Assembly: GCA_963675135.1 (NCBI GenBank)
Contig: OY776129.1
Span: forward strand, 62,373,028 to 62,437,027
Source: Galeopsis tetrahit
Lineage: Eukaryota > Streptophyta > Magnoliopsida > Lamiales > Lamiaceae
Direction of reading: 5' to 3'
Length of the DNA stretch: 64,000 bases
Part shown: positions 23,841-35,800 of the stretch, in pieces
Layout of the letters: the number at the start of each line of letters is the position of its first letter
Numbering within the stretch: the stretch's first letter is position 1
Notes under the pieces: model-generated
What the model saw: the letters and a program-made list of their open reading frames with translations, nothing else
Database searches by the model: none
What the model was told of the DNA's origin: nothing
Made by a program: the position numbers and the translations under genes

Positions 23841-26414
23841 TTAGTCGTGGGTTGGATAAAAGCCATTAACAGACATCCCACCATCAACATAGATTATCTG
23901 CCCGGTAATAAAGGATGATGCCGGAAGACAAAGGAATGCCACCACCGATGACACCTCTGTTGGCTCTCCCAGCCGCCGCATCGGAGTTCTCTCGTATACT
24001 TCCCCCAAGTACTCTTTGTTACTCAGCACCTGGATTACAAATTAAAAGTTCAAACCCTGTTTATAGATGAAAAGTACTCCAGATCAAAAAGGATTTTGTA
24101 GAAATTCGGAGGATTTGGATTGGTCCACACTCAAGTTACTTATATTCAGAAATTACACCTAAATATTTTTTTCCTTATAGGGCGAAAGAAGGCAAGTACA
24201 ATATGTAAATATGGATTGAGCTATAAGGGAGGAAGATCTTTAATAGTATCGAAGTTTACATGAATAAGCTTTATTATTTCCAACCATATTTGTTCTTGCT
24301 AAATTCCATTGAACATTTACTTCTTGTAAACATATTATAAAAGCTGGAAAAAAAAACATACTTGTTCTACCATGGAAGTTCTGATGTACCAAGGTGCAAC
24401 GGCATTAACTCTGATACCATCCCTTGCCCACTCGCATGCCAAATTTTTTGTAAGCTGATTGATTGCACCTAGAGGTGAAGGACAAATTAGTCATTACAGT
24501 ACTATATACTGTTCAACTCTAGGCAAGTGGTGCCCCTTTCTGGTATTACCTTTGGATGCTCCATGGACAGACATATTCTTCAATGACACAAAACCGGACA
24601 CAGAAGAGGTGAACACAACCTTTCCTGCTCCAGAGGCTTTCAGAAGAGGATATGCAAGTTGGCACATGTGAAAAGCAGATCCGAAATTTGTTCCCATAAG
24701 CATTGAAAATTCCTCGGATGTGAATTCGACCATAGGTTTCCGGATGTTCGTCCCAACATTGTTTATCTACTGAAACAGAAAAAGATTGATCTATTAGTTC
24801 ATTATGCCGTAAATATACAAACAAGAGCTGGGAAGAAATGCTTTGATGTCAAATTGTAGCAAAATGTCTCGCATCCCATCAGAAATAGTAAACAAAGTGG
24901 AGAGTTGAATGTGGATGCTGCATATGACACTAGAACAGGGTTTTGAGAGCAAGGCCTCTTTGCGAAAAAATAGCAACGGCGTAGATACTGAACAACTTTA
25001 TATGAGACTTTGAGTACTCGTGGATTGTAGAGAATAATATTATGTGTAAAAAGGATCACTTTAACAGAGGATGAATACGTTCATCTCTGCATATGCATAT
25101 AAACAATAAGCATGACTTTGCAAAACCATATAAATTATGTGATAAGAGTAAAAAGCAACAAGATTAATAGGACGCTTGGTTTAACTTTTTCAGTGGGAAT
25201 CCGTTGAATAGTGAATTACAATGAGGATAATGGTTGCATTGTTAGTGTTTGCTCTAATCTTGGAATAAGTGGGGATTAAAAAATGATTGTCAATTGAAGA
25301 ATAGTGGAATGATTGAGGAGAAATGATTATAGGATGAGCCTCATTATCACGTACGAAGTATGATAAAGGTGAATTGAATCAGTTGATCATCTTTTATTCT
25401 CATTAACCACCACAATGACCTTATACTCATTCTCAATAACTCATCATTCACATTGAAGAATTTTGCTCCAATCGCCCCTAACACGAATAATCAAGGAAGA
25501 ATAGATTTGATTGATGAACTGGTTATTATACTGGAAATGAAGCTAAGGATGAAGACTCGAGGATCACTCTCATCAGACAAGATCATACTATGGTTTTGTC
25601 CAACACAAACTGATACAATAATACTTGTCTTATTTTTGCTCTAATTTGTACATTTATCCATTCCAAGTTTTTAATCAAGCCCAAATTAATGGAATAACAC
25701 AATCATCCCAAACCCATGCCTCAAAAGCAATGTAATATAAATATGATATATATCGAAACGTGGTGAAAATGAAGTGCAGTAGAGGATAAACTTACAAGAA
25801 CATCGAGCTTCCCATTGAATATAGAAGAAACGGTATCTAATAACTTTTCGCGATCTGCTTGAGAGGATACATTGCACACTGAACCTGTGATTCTAAGACC
25901 ATCCTCATCTCTCCAACCCCGCAAGCATTTCTCCAGCTCGTCTTCATTCCTCGCACACGTGTGCACAGCCGCCCCGAGCGAAGCCAATTCCTCCACAATT
26001 GCGTGCCTATGCAATATCAATAGCAGAAAACAAACAATACAATTAAAATGGGTAAATAGAGATGAAAATATAGTGTTAATTGAGCTACACGATATGGTAA
26101 ACAGCATAATCTAGCTAAAATTAGCAGCACAATTTCTCTAAATATGCATACCAATCCCCAAACCTAGGATTGCAACTCTCGAGAACCGGAATAAACCAAA
26201 ATGACAAATGTGCGATCAAGTGTAGAATATTCTGTTGAAGATAGCCGTACCCGATACCCCTAGTGCCGCCGGTGACGAGGGCGGTGGAGCCATGAAGAGA
26301 CCACCGGGAGGGTTTCGCGGCGGAGGCAGTTGTCTTGAAGCGAATCAAACGACGGTTTCCGTCATTTAATGGCCGGAGGGACAAGGCGGCGGCGGAGTAT
26401 ATGGCCGGCGACAT
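23841..26414 (-). CDS. Tropinone reductase-like SDR, plastid-type N-terminus
   Basis: Five exons: 26251-26414, 25796-26006, 24550-24766, 24362-24468 and 23841-24029; 888 bases, 295 residues. The first 40 residues are Ser/Ala/Arg-rich with few acids (MSPAIYSAAALSLRP...), a likely chloroplast transit peptide. The Rossmann motif is TGGTRGIG at 48-55, then INNVGTN at 126-132, catalytic-type Ser in SSVSG (Ser180), Lys197, and the C-terminal NAVAPWYIRTSM and SFITGQIIYVDGGMSVNG. Family enzymes are NADP(H)-dependent oxidoreductases. The active-site Tyr of YxxxK is replaced: the sequence reads VHGASK, so His193 stands where Tyr is expected. The codon is a plain CAT in good sequence context. Activity may be lost or changed. 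The closest named family is the plant tropinone-reductase-homologue group; the substrate is unknown. Confidence 0.9.
25169..25479. mobile_element. MITE in SDR intron, relative of 44475-44725
   Basis: An approximately 310-base insertion with ends AGGACGCTTGGTTTAAC and the complement of TTGCTCCAATCGCCCCT. It shares GGAATGATTGAGGAGAAATG, TTATAGGA, GATGATCATCTTTTAT-like and CATTAACCACCACAAT with the better preserved copy in the FtsH gene. It lies in the intron between exons 2 and 3 of the SDR gene. The borders are approximate. Confidence 0.65.
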
Positions 26415-26947
26415 GCTTCCTATGTTAACGTCGTTGGCTGCTAAAGCCTATTCAGCTACTTCCAGTGCGAATTTCATTTTGCCCAACTTATCATTTTTTT
26501 TTCATTAAATTTATTATCATATCTTCCCTTCGCTACTTGCTAGTGTGTGAATAATTGAAGATATATAATAAATTTAAATTCAATAAATATTTAATTAAAA
26601 ATAATTAATGGAGATATTAATTTAATGATTTATGGATTGAAAAAGGATTTGAAACATCAGTGTCCACAATAAACTCATCATGTATTAATAAGAATATAAA
26701 TCACAGATAATTTTCTGTTCTAATGTGACAAGGTCCTAAACCTTAGTGGGAAAATAGCTAAATACAATTTTGTCTTTTTTTTTTTTTTCTGAATAAATTA
26801 CTATTATACTCTTACTTATTATATTATTATTATATATTATGTTACAAAATTTACATTGGGACCTTAAAAGCGTGTATTTCTTCTTCTTTTGATTTGGCGA
26901 CTCTGGGGAAAAAATAAAATAAAAAAGAGAGATCGAGGAGAAGATGC

Positions 26948-26953
26948 CACGTG
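26948..26953 (+). promoter_or_regulatory. G-box upstream of TFIIA large subunit gene
   Basis: CACGTG within GCCACGTGGAG, about 280 bases before the ATG of the TFIIA gene. It is a palindromic bZIP/bHLH binding core. It also lies about 530 bases upstream of the divergent SDR gene, so it could serve either. Confidence 0.4.
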
Positions 26954-27224
26954 GAGTTTGAAGCATATAAACGGATGCAAACCTATTTATATTCCATTGT
27001 TTATTCTCTACTTCTGTTCCGCCTCGGTCTTTCTTTCTCTGCAGACACATGCCCCTCCGCTCGCTCGCCGCTCTCCATTCTCTTTCCTTATTTGTCGTTC
27101 GGTCCTCTCCTTCATTTCCATAAATCTAAACCCTAATTTCCTCTTACGTCCACTGAGTTCAGTTTGAGAACAATCGATTCCGAACTTCTAATTTTCCTCA
27201 TTCGATCTTACTTTCCCAAGAAAA

Positions 27225-29349
27225 ATGGCGGGCTCCACCACCAGCAATGTTTATGTCCACGTCATCGAGGACGTCATCAGCAAGGTCCGCGAAGAGTTCG
27301 TCAATGATGATGGTCCCGGAGATGCCGTGCTTACTGAGCTCCAAGGAGTAATAATTTTTCGCTTTTTTGTTTAATGAGATAATGATGTTCTTCAATTCTT
27401 CTAGGGTTTAGTCGTACAATCTAATTTTAATTTTGTTTTTGCGGTCTATGTGAATTTATTGGTGTGATAGATGATTATGTCCGATTTGCTAGTTTTAGGG
27501 TTTGGAAATTTTGGATCTGCAGCTGGAATCAATTTTTGTTGTTGTCGCTTATTTGGTGGAATTTGCAGTTGTGGGAACTGAAAATGATGCAAGCTGGAGC
27601 AATTTTGGGTCCCATAGACCGCTCGTCAAAGCAAAAAGCATCAGGAGCAGGTGGTCCTATCACACCTAATCCGGTGCATGACCTCAACGTACCATATGAA
27701 GGCACTGAGGAGTTTGAAACTCCCACAGCTGATTTACTCTTTCCTCCGGTGAGTTTTTTGCAATTTTCTTTATTAGCCATTAGGAAAATTGGAATTAATT
27801 GCCTTATGTGATAATTTAACCATTACGTCTTCTTTTAGACCCCACTGCAAACGCCTATGCAGACACCACTGCCTGGGATGGCGCAAACGCCGTTGCCTGG
27901 AACAGCTCAGACTCCTGGAAGCGATAGTGCTTCATTGTATAACATTCCCACCGGTGGCACCCCTAATGAATACTCCTCAGCTACTGATAACGTTGGTGTT
28001 CTAGAGAAGGCTGCGAAACCTAATCCTTATATGGTATCATTATACAAAACCTTCTTTCTTGACGTGCGGCATGAGTTTTCTTTGTCACTTTGGGTGGTTA
28101 ACTGATATTTGATTCTTGCTCATGTAGCAGCCACCTTCTTCTTGGATGAATCAAAGGGCTCCGCTTGATGTAAATGTTGGTGAGTCTTTCAATGCTACAT
28201 GGTGGCAGTGTATATAAAGATGTGTACTGGTGGAAGGCTGTGCAGTCTTCTCCATTTCCATATCTTTTCACCTTGTGTTCTTTTTTCAGCTTATGTTGAA
28301 GGTCGGGAAGAGGGTGACAAGGGAGCCCCTCAACATCCAACAACGCAGGTGATTTGTCATTTGTGGTTCAGGGTTATAGGAGCTTACGTAAACATTACCT
28401 TTCTGACAGACTGACTCTGCAAATAAATTAGAAACATGTGAAGTTGTGGACATCAATTGATACTTGCAACTTATAATCTAACCACTCATGTTTCCTTTTT
28501 ACGACTTCCAAAATTAATGTTTCATTTCTTAAATGAAGATTCCCTTTTTTGAAGTATTTTCATCCAAAACAGTGGTGTCGTGTTGTGCATCGAAACTTCA
28601 GTATTTACTTTAATGCTGAAACTAAAGATACCCATCATTTATAACTCATTCCAAATTAAATTGGTACGTTTAATGGGCCGCAAAGTAATATGTAACTGCC
28701 AGCCTGCCTCATAGTGGCATAATGAGCTAGAGTTAATAAGTTGCGTCTTCCGTATTGTACTTATGATTGTCCGGTCCTTTATTACTGAATGTATTACTTT
28801 TTTGATGTAGTGCTACTTGCCCCATGCACCAACTTATTATACCATATACATCTCCTCAAACCAATGTTGTATACTTCAACAATTCACCATTGAGCATATA
28901 ATTTTCTCGATGTTGTAGCAAATAGCAATTCCAGAGCTATGTCCATCCCATACATTTCTTGGATGACTAGAAGAGGAAGTCTTCTATTTGTTGCAAATTC
29001 AGTACATTTATCGGAGGAACATAAAAAGAAGAGTAGTAGTTTGACACAGCACTGAACTTAAGAATACTGAAATGTTCTTATTTCCCCTGTCAAATGCACC
29101 AGCTTGTGATATAAATTTACAATTTCGTTATGAGATATCTAAGATGTCCTCAAATAAACCATGATATAGCCTTATTTGCATAAAGAATTCCTTCGTTGTC
29201 TTAGGTCAAGTTACAGAACTTAATTGTTGCTGGAACAATGATACATAATTGCGGAATTGCCAGATTTGATCATAGCTTCTGTTGGTGATTTTTAAATTTT
29301 TTTTAATATGATTTTGTTTGATGGTGCGTACCTGAGACTGGGTGGTTTT

Positions 29350-29381
<32 letters not shown>

Positions 29382-31415
29382 ATGTACCTGCTGATTTCAA
29401 GATAATGCGGACTATAGTTATATCACCGTTTCTGTACATATTTCATTTGACATTAAATAATTAATGCAGGATTTTTTCTTGATGTCTGCTGGAAAACGGA
29501 AACGAGATGAGTTTCCTTCGCAATACCGTCCTGATGGATACATTCCACAGCAAGACGGAGCTGGTGATGTTTTACCTGATGTGCTTAAGGTAAAAAATAA
29601 ATCATGTTAAGCCATAATTCCCAGTGATGGCTAGTGGCTACTCAGTTGCAGTTCCTATACACCATTGACAACTGTATTTGGAAACTGAGTGTGGAAACTG
29701 AGTCTCTTCAATGAGTTGTCATGTTAAGAGGTTAACTTGTTGTTGAAGACATGCTGGCTGGCATGCTTTGGAACTACTTGTAGGCATGATTGCCTCTGAT
29801 GATTCACTTGGATTCCTCTACTGTGCTAGCTTTCAATGGATTTTTGAATGTTGCAACCTTCTAGAGTTTTTGTTCTCTCCCATCATGACTGCATTACAAT
29901 TTTGGCAGGTGGGTCAAGTTGGCATTCAGAAAGTGCTTGTTCAAGGGGGGTCAAACTCTTCTAGGATTCCTCAGTTTGATGGGCCCATACCTGATCCATA
30001 TGATGATGCACTTTCTACACCCAATGTAAGGTCTACCTCCCTGGTTCTTATGAATTTGTGGAAGTTATGACTAATGGTTATAGGGGCTGTTTGCAACTGG
30101 TTTTGTTTTCTTAAGAAGGAATTTTTGTATGAACTTACTTGACCAGAAGACAAAATGTAAGTGTTTGATATTAGATGAACTTTGATGGCAGTTGAGGTTT
30201 CAATATTTTGAACTCTTTCTTCAACAAAAGCAACAGTCTTATGTAAGAGGATTTTGATTAGTTAAAAATTAAGCCACTTAACATTTTTGGGTCTTGTTTT
30301 CATCTAAGGATTTAAAAAACCAGCCTATCCGTTTTTTATTTACATATAGAAACTTCATAAGTTACATGACTATTGATATTTATTTACTTTTGTGATGATT
30401 TGCTTACGCATGATGCTATATATCTGTTTAGTATTAAATGTTTTTTGTAAATTGAATACGTAGAAGCAGTTTTATTCTTTATCTAGTTGCATTTATTGAA
30501 TTAAAAAAAAGGGTGTTTCACATTATAAAAATTGGTGCTTCTTAAATTATAGTACTACAATGTTGGTGAGTTGGGCCTTTAAGCTGCACCTCTTTATTCT
30601 TTTACTGTCTCTTGCTATAATATTCTCCCCTTGTTTTGTCGTTCCATCTTTCTTGCCACTGTGCAAAAGTAAGATTTTTGTGTTTGTAAATGATGAATCA
30701 TTGTAAGCGACTTCCTAAACTAACTTGGTTGCCACCGTGCAAAAGTAAGATTTTTGTCTTTGTACGAATCATTGTAAACGACTTCCTAAACTAACTTGGT
30801 TGCTTATTTGGACCTTGAAAGATGTACAATTATCAAGGGGAAGATTACAACGTAGTGAACACGCCCATGCCTGGTAAGGTTATCATCTATATTGAGCATT
30901 TAATGTGTTAAAACTTTTTACTGGCCATTCTTCATATCGAACTATCTGCACTTTTTAGAGATGCAAGCAGCAACTCCTGCTCCTGTTCAGAATGAAGCTG
31001 CAGATGACGATGATGATGAACCCTTAAACGAAGATGATGATGAGGATTTGGATGATGTGGACCAAGGGGACGATCTGAGCTCAACACATTTGGTTCTAGC
31101 TCAGTTTGACAAGGTGCTGAGTTGCTCATTATGTATATTACCTTCTTTTAGCTATAAGTTATCTTGCTACTCCTAAATGACACATGTATATACAGGTGAC
31201 AAGAACCAAGAGCAGATGGAAGTGCACACTTAAGGATGGGATTATGCACATAAACAATAAAGACATTCTGTTCAACAAGGTGTATTTGTGCTTCCATTCT
31301 AGAAAGTTTTGGTCTCCATTTTGAGTACATTTTATTTGCTCATCCTAGTGGAATTTGTTTATGATGGGTTGGTTATTTGGTTTTTTCGCAGGCAACAGGA
31401 GAATTTGACTTCTGA
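27225..31415 (+). CDS. TFIIA-L: TFIIA large (alpha/beta) subunit
   Basis: Eleven exons: 27225-27347, 27569-27748, 27839-28033, 28128-28179, 28290-28348, 29470-29589, 29909-30025, 30822-30873, 30959-31113, 31196-31279 and 31392-31415; 1161 bases, 386 residues. TFIIA binds TBP on the TATA box and stabilises the Pol II preinitiation complex. The N-terminal four-helix-bundle piece (YVHVIEDVISKVREEFVNDD...LWELKMMQAG) and the C-terminal beta-barrel piece (TRTKSRWKCTLKDGIMHINN, ending FNKATGEFDF) are the two conserved ends. Between them lie a Pro/Thr linker with QTPLPGMAQTPLPGTAQTP, a degenerate linker with MSAGKRKRDEFPSQYRP, and an acidic Asp/Glu run at about residues 305-335. Exon 4 starts at a TAGCAG tandem acceptor (28125-28130), so one Gln may be included or skipped. 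Confidence 0.95.
29346..29384. repeat. Poly-T/TG microsatellite in TFIIA intron
   Basis: A run of about 25 T followed by (GT)n in intron 5 of the TFIIA gene. The 1.1 kb intron 5 (28349-29469) holds no other recognisable feature. Confidence 0.7.
30653..30802. repeat. 76-base tandem duplication in TFIIA intron 7
   Basis: Two adjacent copies start at 30653 and 30729. Each reads TTGCCAC(T/C)GTGCAAAAG, then TAAGATTTTTGT, a GAATCATTGTAA block and CGACTTCCTAAACTAACTTG. The second copy has a small internal deletion. It sits just before exon 8 of the TFIIA gene (30822). Confidence 0.75.
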
Positions 31416-32849
31416 TTTTGTTGGAGAAAAAAACTTTAGTCCACGAATGTCTTGGCTGCACTGTCAGAAGAAAAAAACTGAGAGTTTTGTATTTTATTTC
31501 GTCTCTCTTCTCTTATGGAATGAAAACCAGCAAAAATTAAAATGCGCCCATTTTGATGGTGACTTGTGTACATAAGGGGGGATTTTGGCTCCAAACTATT
31601 GAGTTTAAATCTTAAAGAATTGTTGCCTTCGTACAATTTAAATTTTTTGTACACTTGGGAAATCATTTATTGATGCTTATTTCCTTGTATTAAATTCAGT
31701 CATACAGCTGCAATTTATGTGCTGATCACTTCACTGTTGGCATGTTCCACCATTCTGATACAGCGCTAGCTCTGCAAAATTGTAGAAATTAATTCAACGT
31801 ATTGTGACAACATATTTTCTTTATTGAAAAATAATTTAAACACTATAGAGATGTTTTGTGAAGAAGTTATTTATGTATACATGTTCCTTTTCCATATCCT
31901 GAAAACTTAATATACTTTGATCGCAACTTTTTGCAGTGATTACAAACGTGAAATATGTTACTCATACAGTCTTGCTTGTGATATAAACTGTGAGTCTGAG
32001 GGAGAAAAACAGTTATATGAGCTGTACACATGGAAATGCAACTTATCTTGACACAAATATTGATATAAACTGTGAGTCTGAGGGAGAAAAACAGTTATAT
32101 GAGCTGTACACATGGAAATGCAACTTATCTTGACACAAATATTCCAGTCCCTTCGTTATCTTTAAATTTTCAAAATGATACATTTTACCCACCTCTCTCT
32201 AAAAATTCGAACTTTTAGATGAGATACAATCATTTTATGTATCAAATCATTTGACTTGCGCTCACGTTCCGACTTTTGAGTTCAAATCATGTTGAAAGCA
32301 ACTAAGCCTCTAAAAAAAACTTTGATTTTGTAATGATATGATATTTATTTTTGATTTGCCGACTGTTGTTGATGGTAAAACCACCGCTTGATGTTTCTGA
32401 CTTTACCTCTTTCTACTTGGCAAAGACGTCACAATACACACACTTGATGTTTTACTGAAAGTGGATGTGTGCAAAATAAAGGATAGATCCTATTGAAGCC
32501 GGTTATATAAGGATTATAACAATACAAAATGAATTTAAACCAAAGTAAATACATGTACGAATTATAACAATACAAAATGAATTGCAGCAACAGTAGGTAG
32601 CAAAGCAATACGGCACGGGTGTGCACTGTAATAATATTTGCACTGAAGTCAAAGTTGCCTTATTTGGGCGTTTTAATCATACGACATGATTTTGCCAGTA
32701 TTTATCATATGTTTACACACAAATTAACAACAGATATACCGTGTAAAACAACTACCATCTATACATATAGTTATACACACAAACCACCCCAACTGCAATT
32801 TATGAAGCAATTCATTTTATTTTTTAACATGGCAAAATTAAGGGGATGC
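31416..32849. other. TFIIA 3' UTR and spacer to the convergent SAC1 gene
   Basis: 3' UTR of the TFIIA gene (to about 31690) followed by AT-rich spacer with the tandem duplication at 31980-32143 and a short repeated GGATTATAACAATACAAAATG at about 32511 and 32560. SAC1 ends on the other strand at 32850. No gene is seen. Confidence 0.5.
31980..32143. repeat. 82-base perfect tandem duplication
   Basis: The unit GATATAAACTGTGAGTCTGA ... CTTGACACAAATATT occurs twice back to back (31980-32061 and 32062-32143), apparently without a single difference. It lies in the 3' spacer between TFIIA-L and SAC1. The identity suggests a very recent duplication, or an assembly artefact. Confidence 0.8.
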
Positions 32850-35800
32850 TCAAAGCTTGTGCAGACGATCTTCGCCAAGGATCCATCGTGTCAACTGGCT
32901 GGGGTCCACAACGAGAGCGCTGCATGACTTGGGGAAAATCCCGAGATCACCAGTGACTCGATCATAATCGTTGAGTGCAGCTTCCATTTCAGCCTCAGTA
33001 GCAGTATCATCCATGTATCCAACCATGTTTACATCACGAAGATCAGCATAGTATTTTTCCTTGTCCACATCATTTTCGAATGGCTCCATTGCAGGACCCT
33101 GCAGCATGTTTCAACAAAGATCGTATAGCCAGCCAATATGATTGAAGTTTACAATCAATCAGATGTTTTTAGATTGGAAATAAATACTAGTAGTAGAATT
33201 TTGTAGACAGACCTGAATTAGTTCAGCATAATGCTGATAAATCGAGCTGTTTTCGTCTTGATCACCCAGTAAAGAACCGCCGTACCAACCATTAGACTCA
33301 TCGACCGTTGTCATTGCTAGGTATCTACAAAAGGAAATTAAGGACTTGATAAATAAAAGTAGAAGAATAAACAGCTACTTGAGAAAGTAATAGTTCAAAT
33401 TCTAAACAAGGTGGCTTGTAAGTTTGGTGCATGCATAGTATTAAATATCAATGAAATCAACGAGCCAGGAATTTACTTCTGGAAGACATCTTCTTCATTG
33501 CTTTCAACAATTGGGGATAACAAATTAAGGTCCGATAGGCTATCAATTTTTTTCTCATCAAGGGCTCCCTTATTTGCAACATCATTGGCAGTCACCGAGC
33601 TACTATCCTCGTATTTCTTCTGGCCAAAAAGCCAATTCGGACTCCTCAGTTGTATTTCACTGCAGCAATTAAACCAATCAGAGAATTACGAAGCAAAAGA
33701 CATGTTTTAGAAAAACAAACTCGATAGAAGAATGCAAAGACCTACTTCATTGCAGGGTACCATTTACTCAATTGGCACACAAACAAAGCAGGGAAGCTAT
33801 AGGATATATAATAAATTCAATAAGCATCAAAAAATTGAAATGTGAATTTCTTATCTACGAGCATAAGCTAAAAGATACCAGCTAGCATGCTTGAATGATG
33901 AAAACATTTATTAAAAGTTGTTCACATATGGAAATAAACACAGTGCTAAAACCACAACAAAATTACGTTTAGTCGGCACTTACGCTGCATCAGGCGCCAC
34001 ACCAAAGATGCCTGATCTTTCATTTAGCTCGCTACAAAGACGTACATCCTTGATCAAACTACATGTTCTTTCTATCAATTTATCAAATGACGTCAACTTC
34101 ATGCGTGAGAAGTCCTCTCGACAAGCAGGAACGGGGCACAAAGGAGCTGCTGCTGGTAGTGAAGGCTTAGCATCAACTACAGGACTGTCACTCAACATTA
34201 GCAGAAAAATATCATTTCAACGAAACAAAAATCTTAATCTACTAAAAGTGATTATCATGTCTTATTCCAGCCATATCTGAATAACATACTGGGCTTAGAC
34301 TTACCTATCAGGCATAAGATCATCTCCAATGCCAGATACATGAAGATAATAATCAGAATCCAATTCCCACAGGGCAGGTTTTCCTTCTTGTGGCTGGAAA
34401 TAACCCAAGAATCTGTAAACACAAGAAACACAAAACAGGGGGGCTATAGATTCAAGAAAAACCCTACCCTTTGGTAGGAAAAACAAAAATAAAGGTATCT
34501 CTCAATATTTTCTATAGTTAAAACTTGCACCACTAGATAAGACCATCAACACAAGGATATAGAAAAACTGATGAACTAACAAATTTATCGCGTCCTGTTT
34601 TTCGCCATCCGTGTAAGCATTGCTGTAGTATCGCTTAATAGACTTCAAAAATTCCCTAGACTGGGTTGTTGCTTTCCATTTTCCTTGCCTTTCAGTGAAC
34701 ACCTAACAAACATTTTGATAAGAAAAAAAAAAATACAAACTAAACTCTCCATCAAGAAAAGATGATGATATAGCAACCACATCTAATCATATAATCGATC
34801 ATAGAAAATATGATATTTTTTGTGGTATACCGTATTGTGCGCTGCTGAGCCACCGTATTGTTGTGCCAATGCATCACCCATGCTCTGATACATATCCATG
34901 AGAGCAGCAGCAATGCTGCTATCAGCGTCCACTTTTGGATTATCTGTTAAGCCAAGTGCATGAAGTTGGCGACCCAGGGCTGCTAAACCGTAAGCATATT
35001 GGGCAACATTGGTTCGATCCAAGCAGTCAATGCAGTTTGTACGCAGAACTCCACTTTGAAATCGAGTTTCTTTCCTGCTATGTTGACTAGTATGAGAATC
35101 CTTATCTTGCTTGATTAAGGTATCAGTGGCACCACTAACCCTTGAAATGTCTCCAGAATTAGCTCTTAAATCGATAATAGAAGATTCCCTGTAGAAACCA
35201 ATTTTATTTTAATTCAAGCTCAGTAGTATCCTCAAAGGATAATCACCTACCCTCCCATACAGATGGAATTATATAAAAAATTAAGGCTTAATTGAATATA
35301 AAACAACAACATTTTCGCAAATTCCAATCTAATCTAAACTTTCGAATCTTGGTAAGCTTAAATTGAGGTTTTGTTTACCAAGATTCAAAAGTTTAGATTA
35401 GATTGCAATTTGCGAAAAGATTGTGATTTTATCTGAATTAAGCCAAAAATTAAAGATTGTTTATTGAACAACTAAAACAATCACACTCCCGCAATATGCT
35501 TGAACAGAGTACGCATACATCACCACTCATTTAAAAGGAGAAGGGAATCACTTAATACCTAAAATATTTAATACCTCCCCAAATGTGCCAGAATATCCTT
35601 TAACAATGAAGCCACAATTCCATTAATCAAGCAGAGTGAAAATATAATACCTCCCAGTGCTAGTCCGAGAAAGTTGGGAAGCCCTTTTCTTCACAACCAC
35701 AGTTTTTCCACTATAATAAAATCCAGTTAAATCAAGTGCCTCACTGGCAACTCCGCCCAGAACTGCCAACACATTGGCAGACTTGCTGAAAAACGGGAAA

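Noticed and set aside
32619..32927. 102-residue plus-strand frame
   Set aside because: It is AT-rich spacer overlapping SAC1 3' coding sequence in antisense.
33411..34280. Plus-strand frames over SAC1 exons
   Set aside because: They are antisense to exons 13 and 14 of SAC1.
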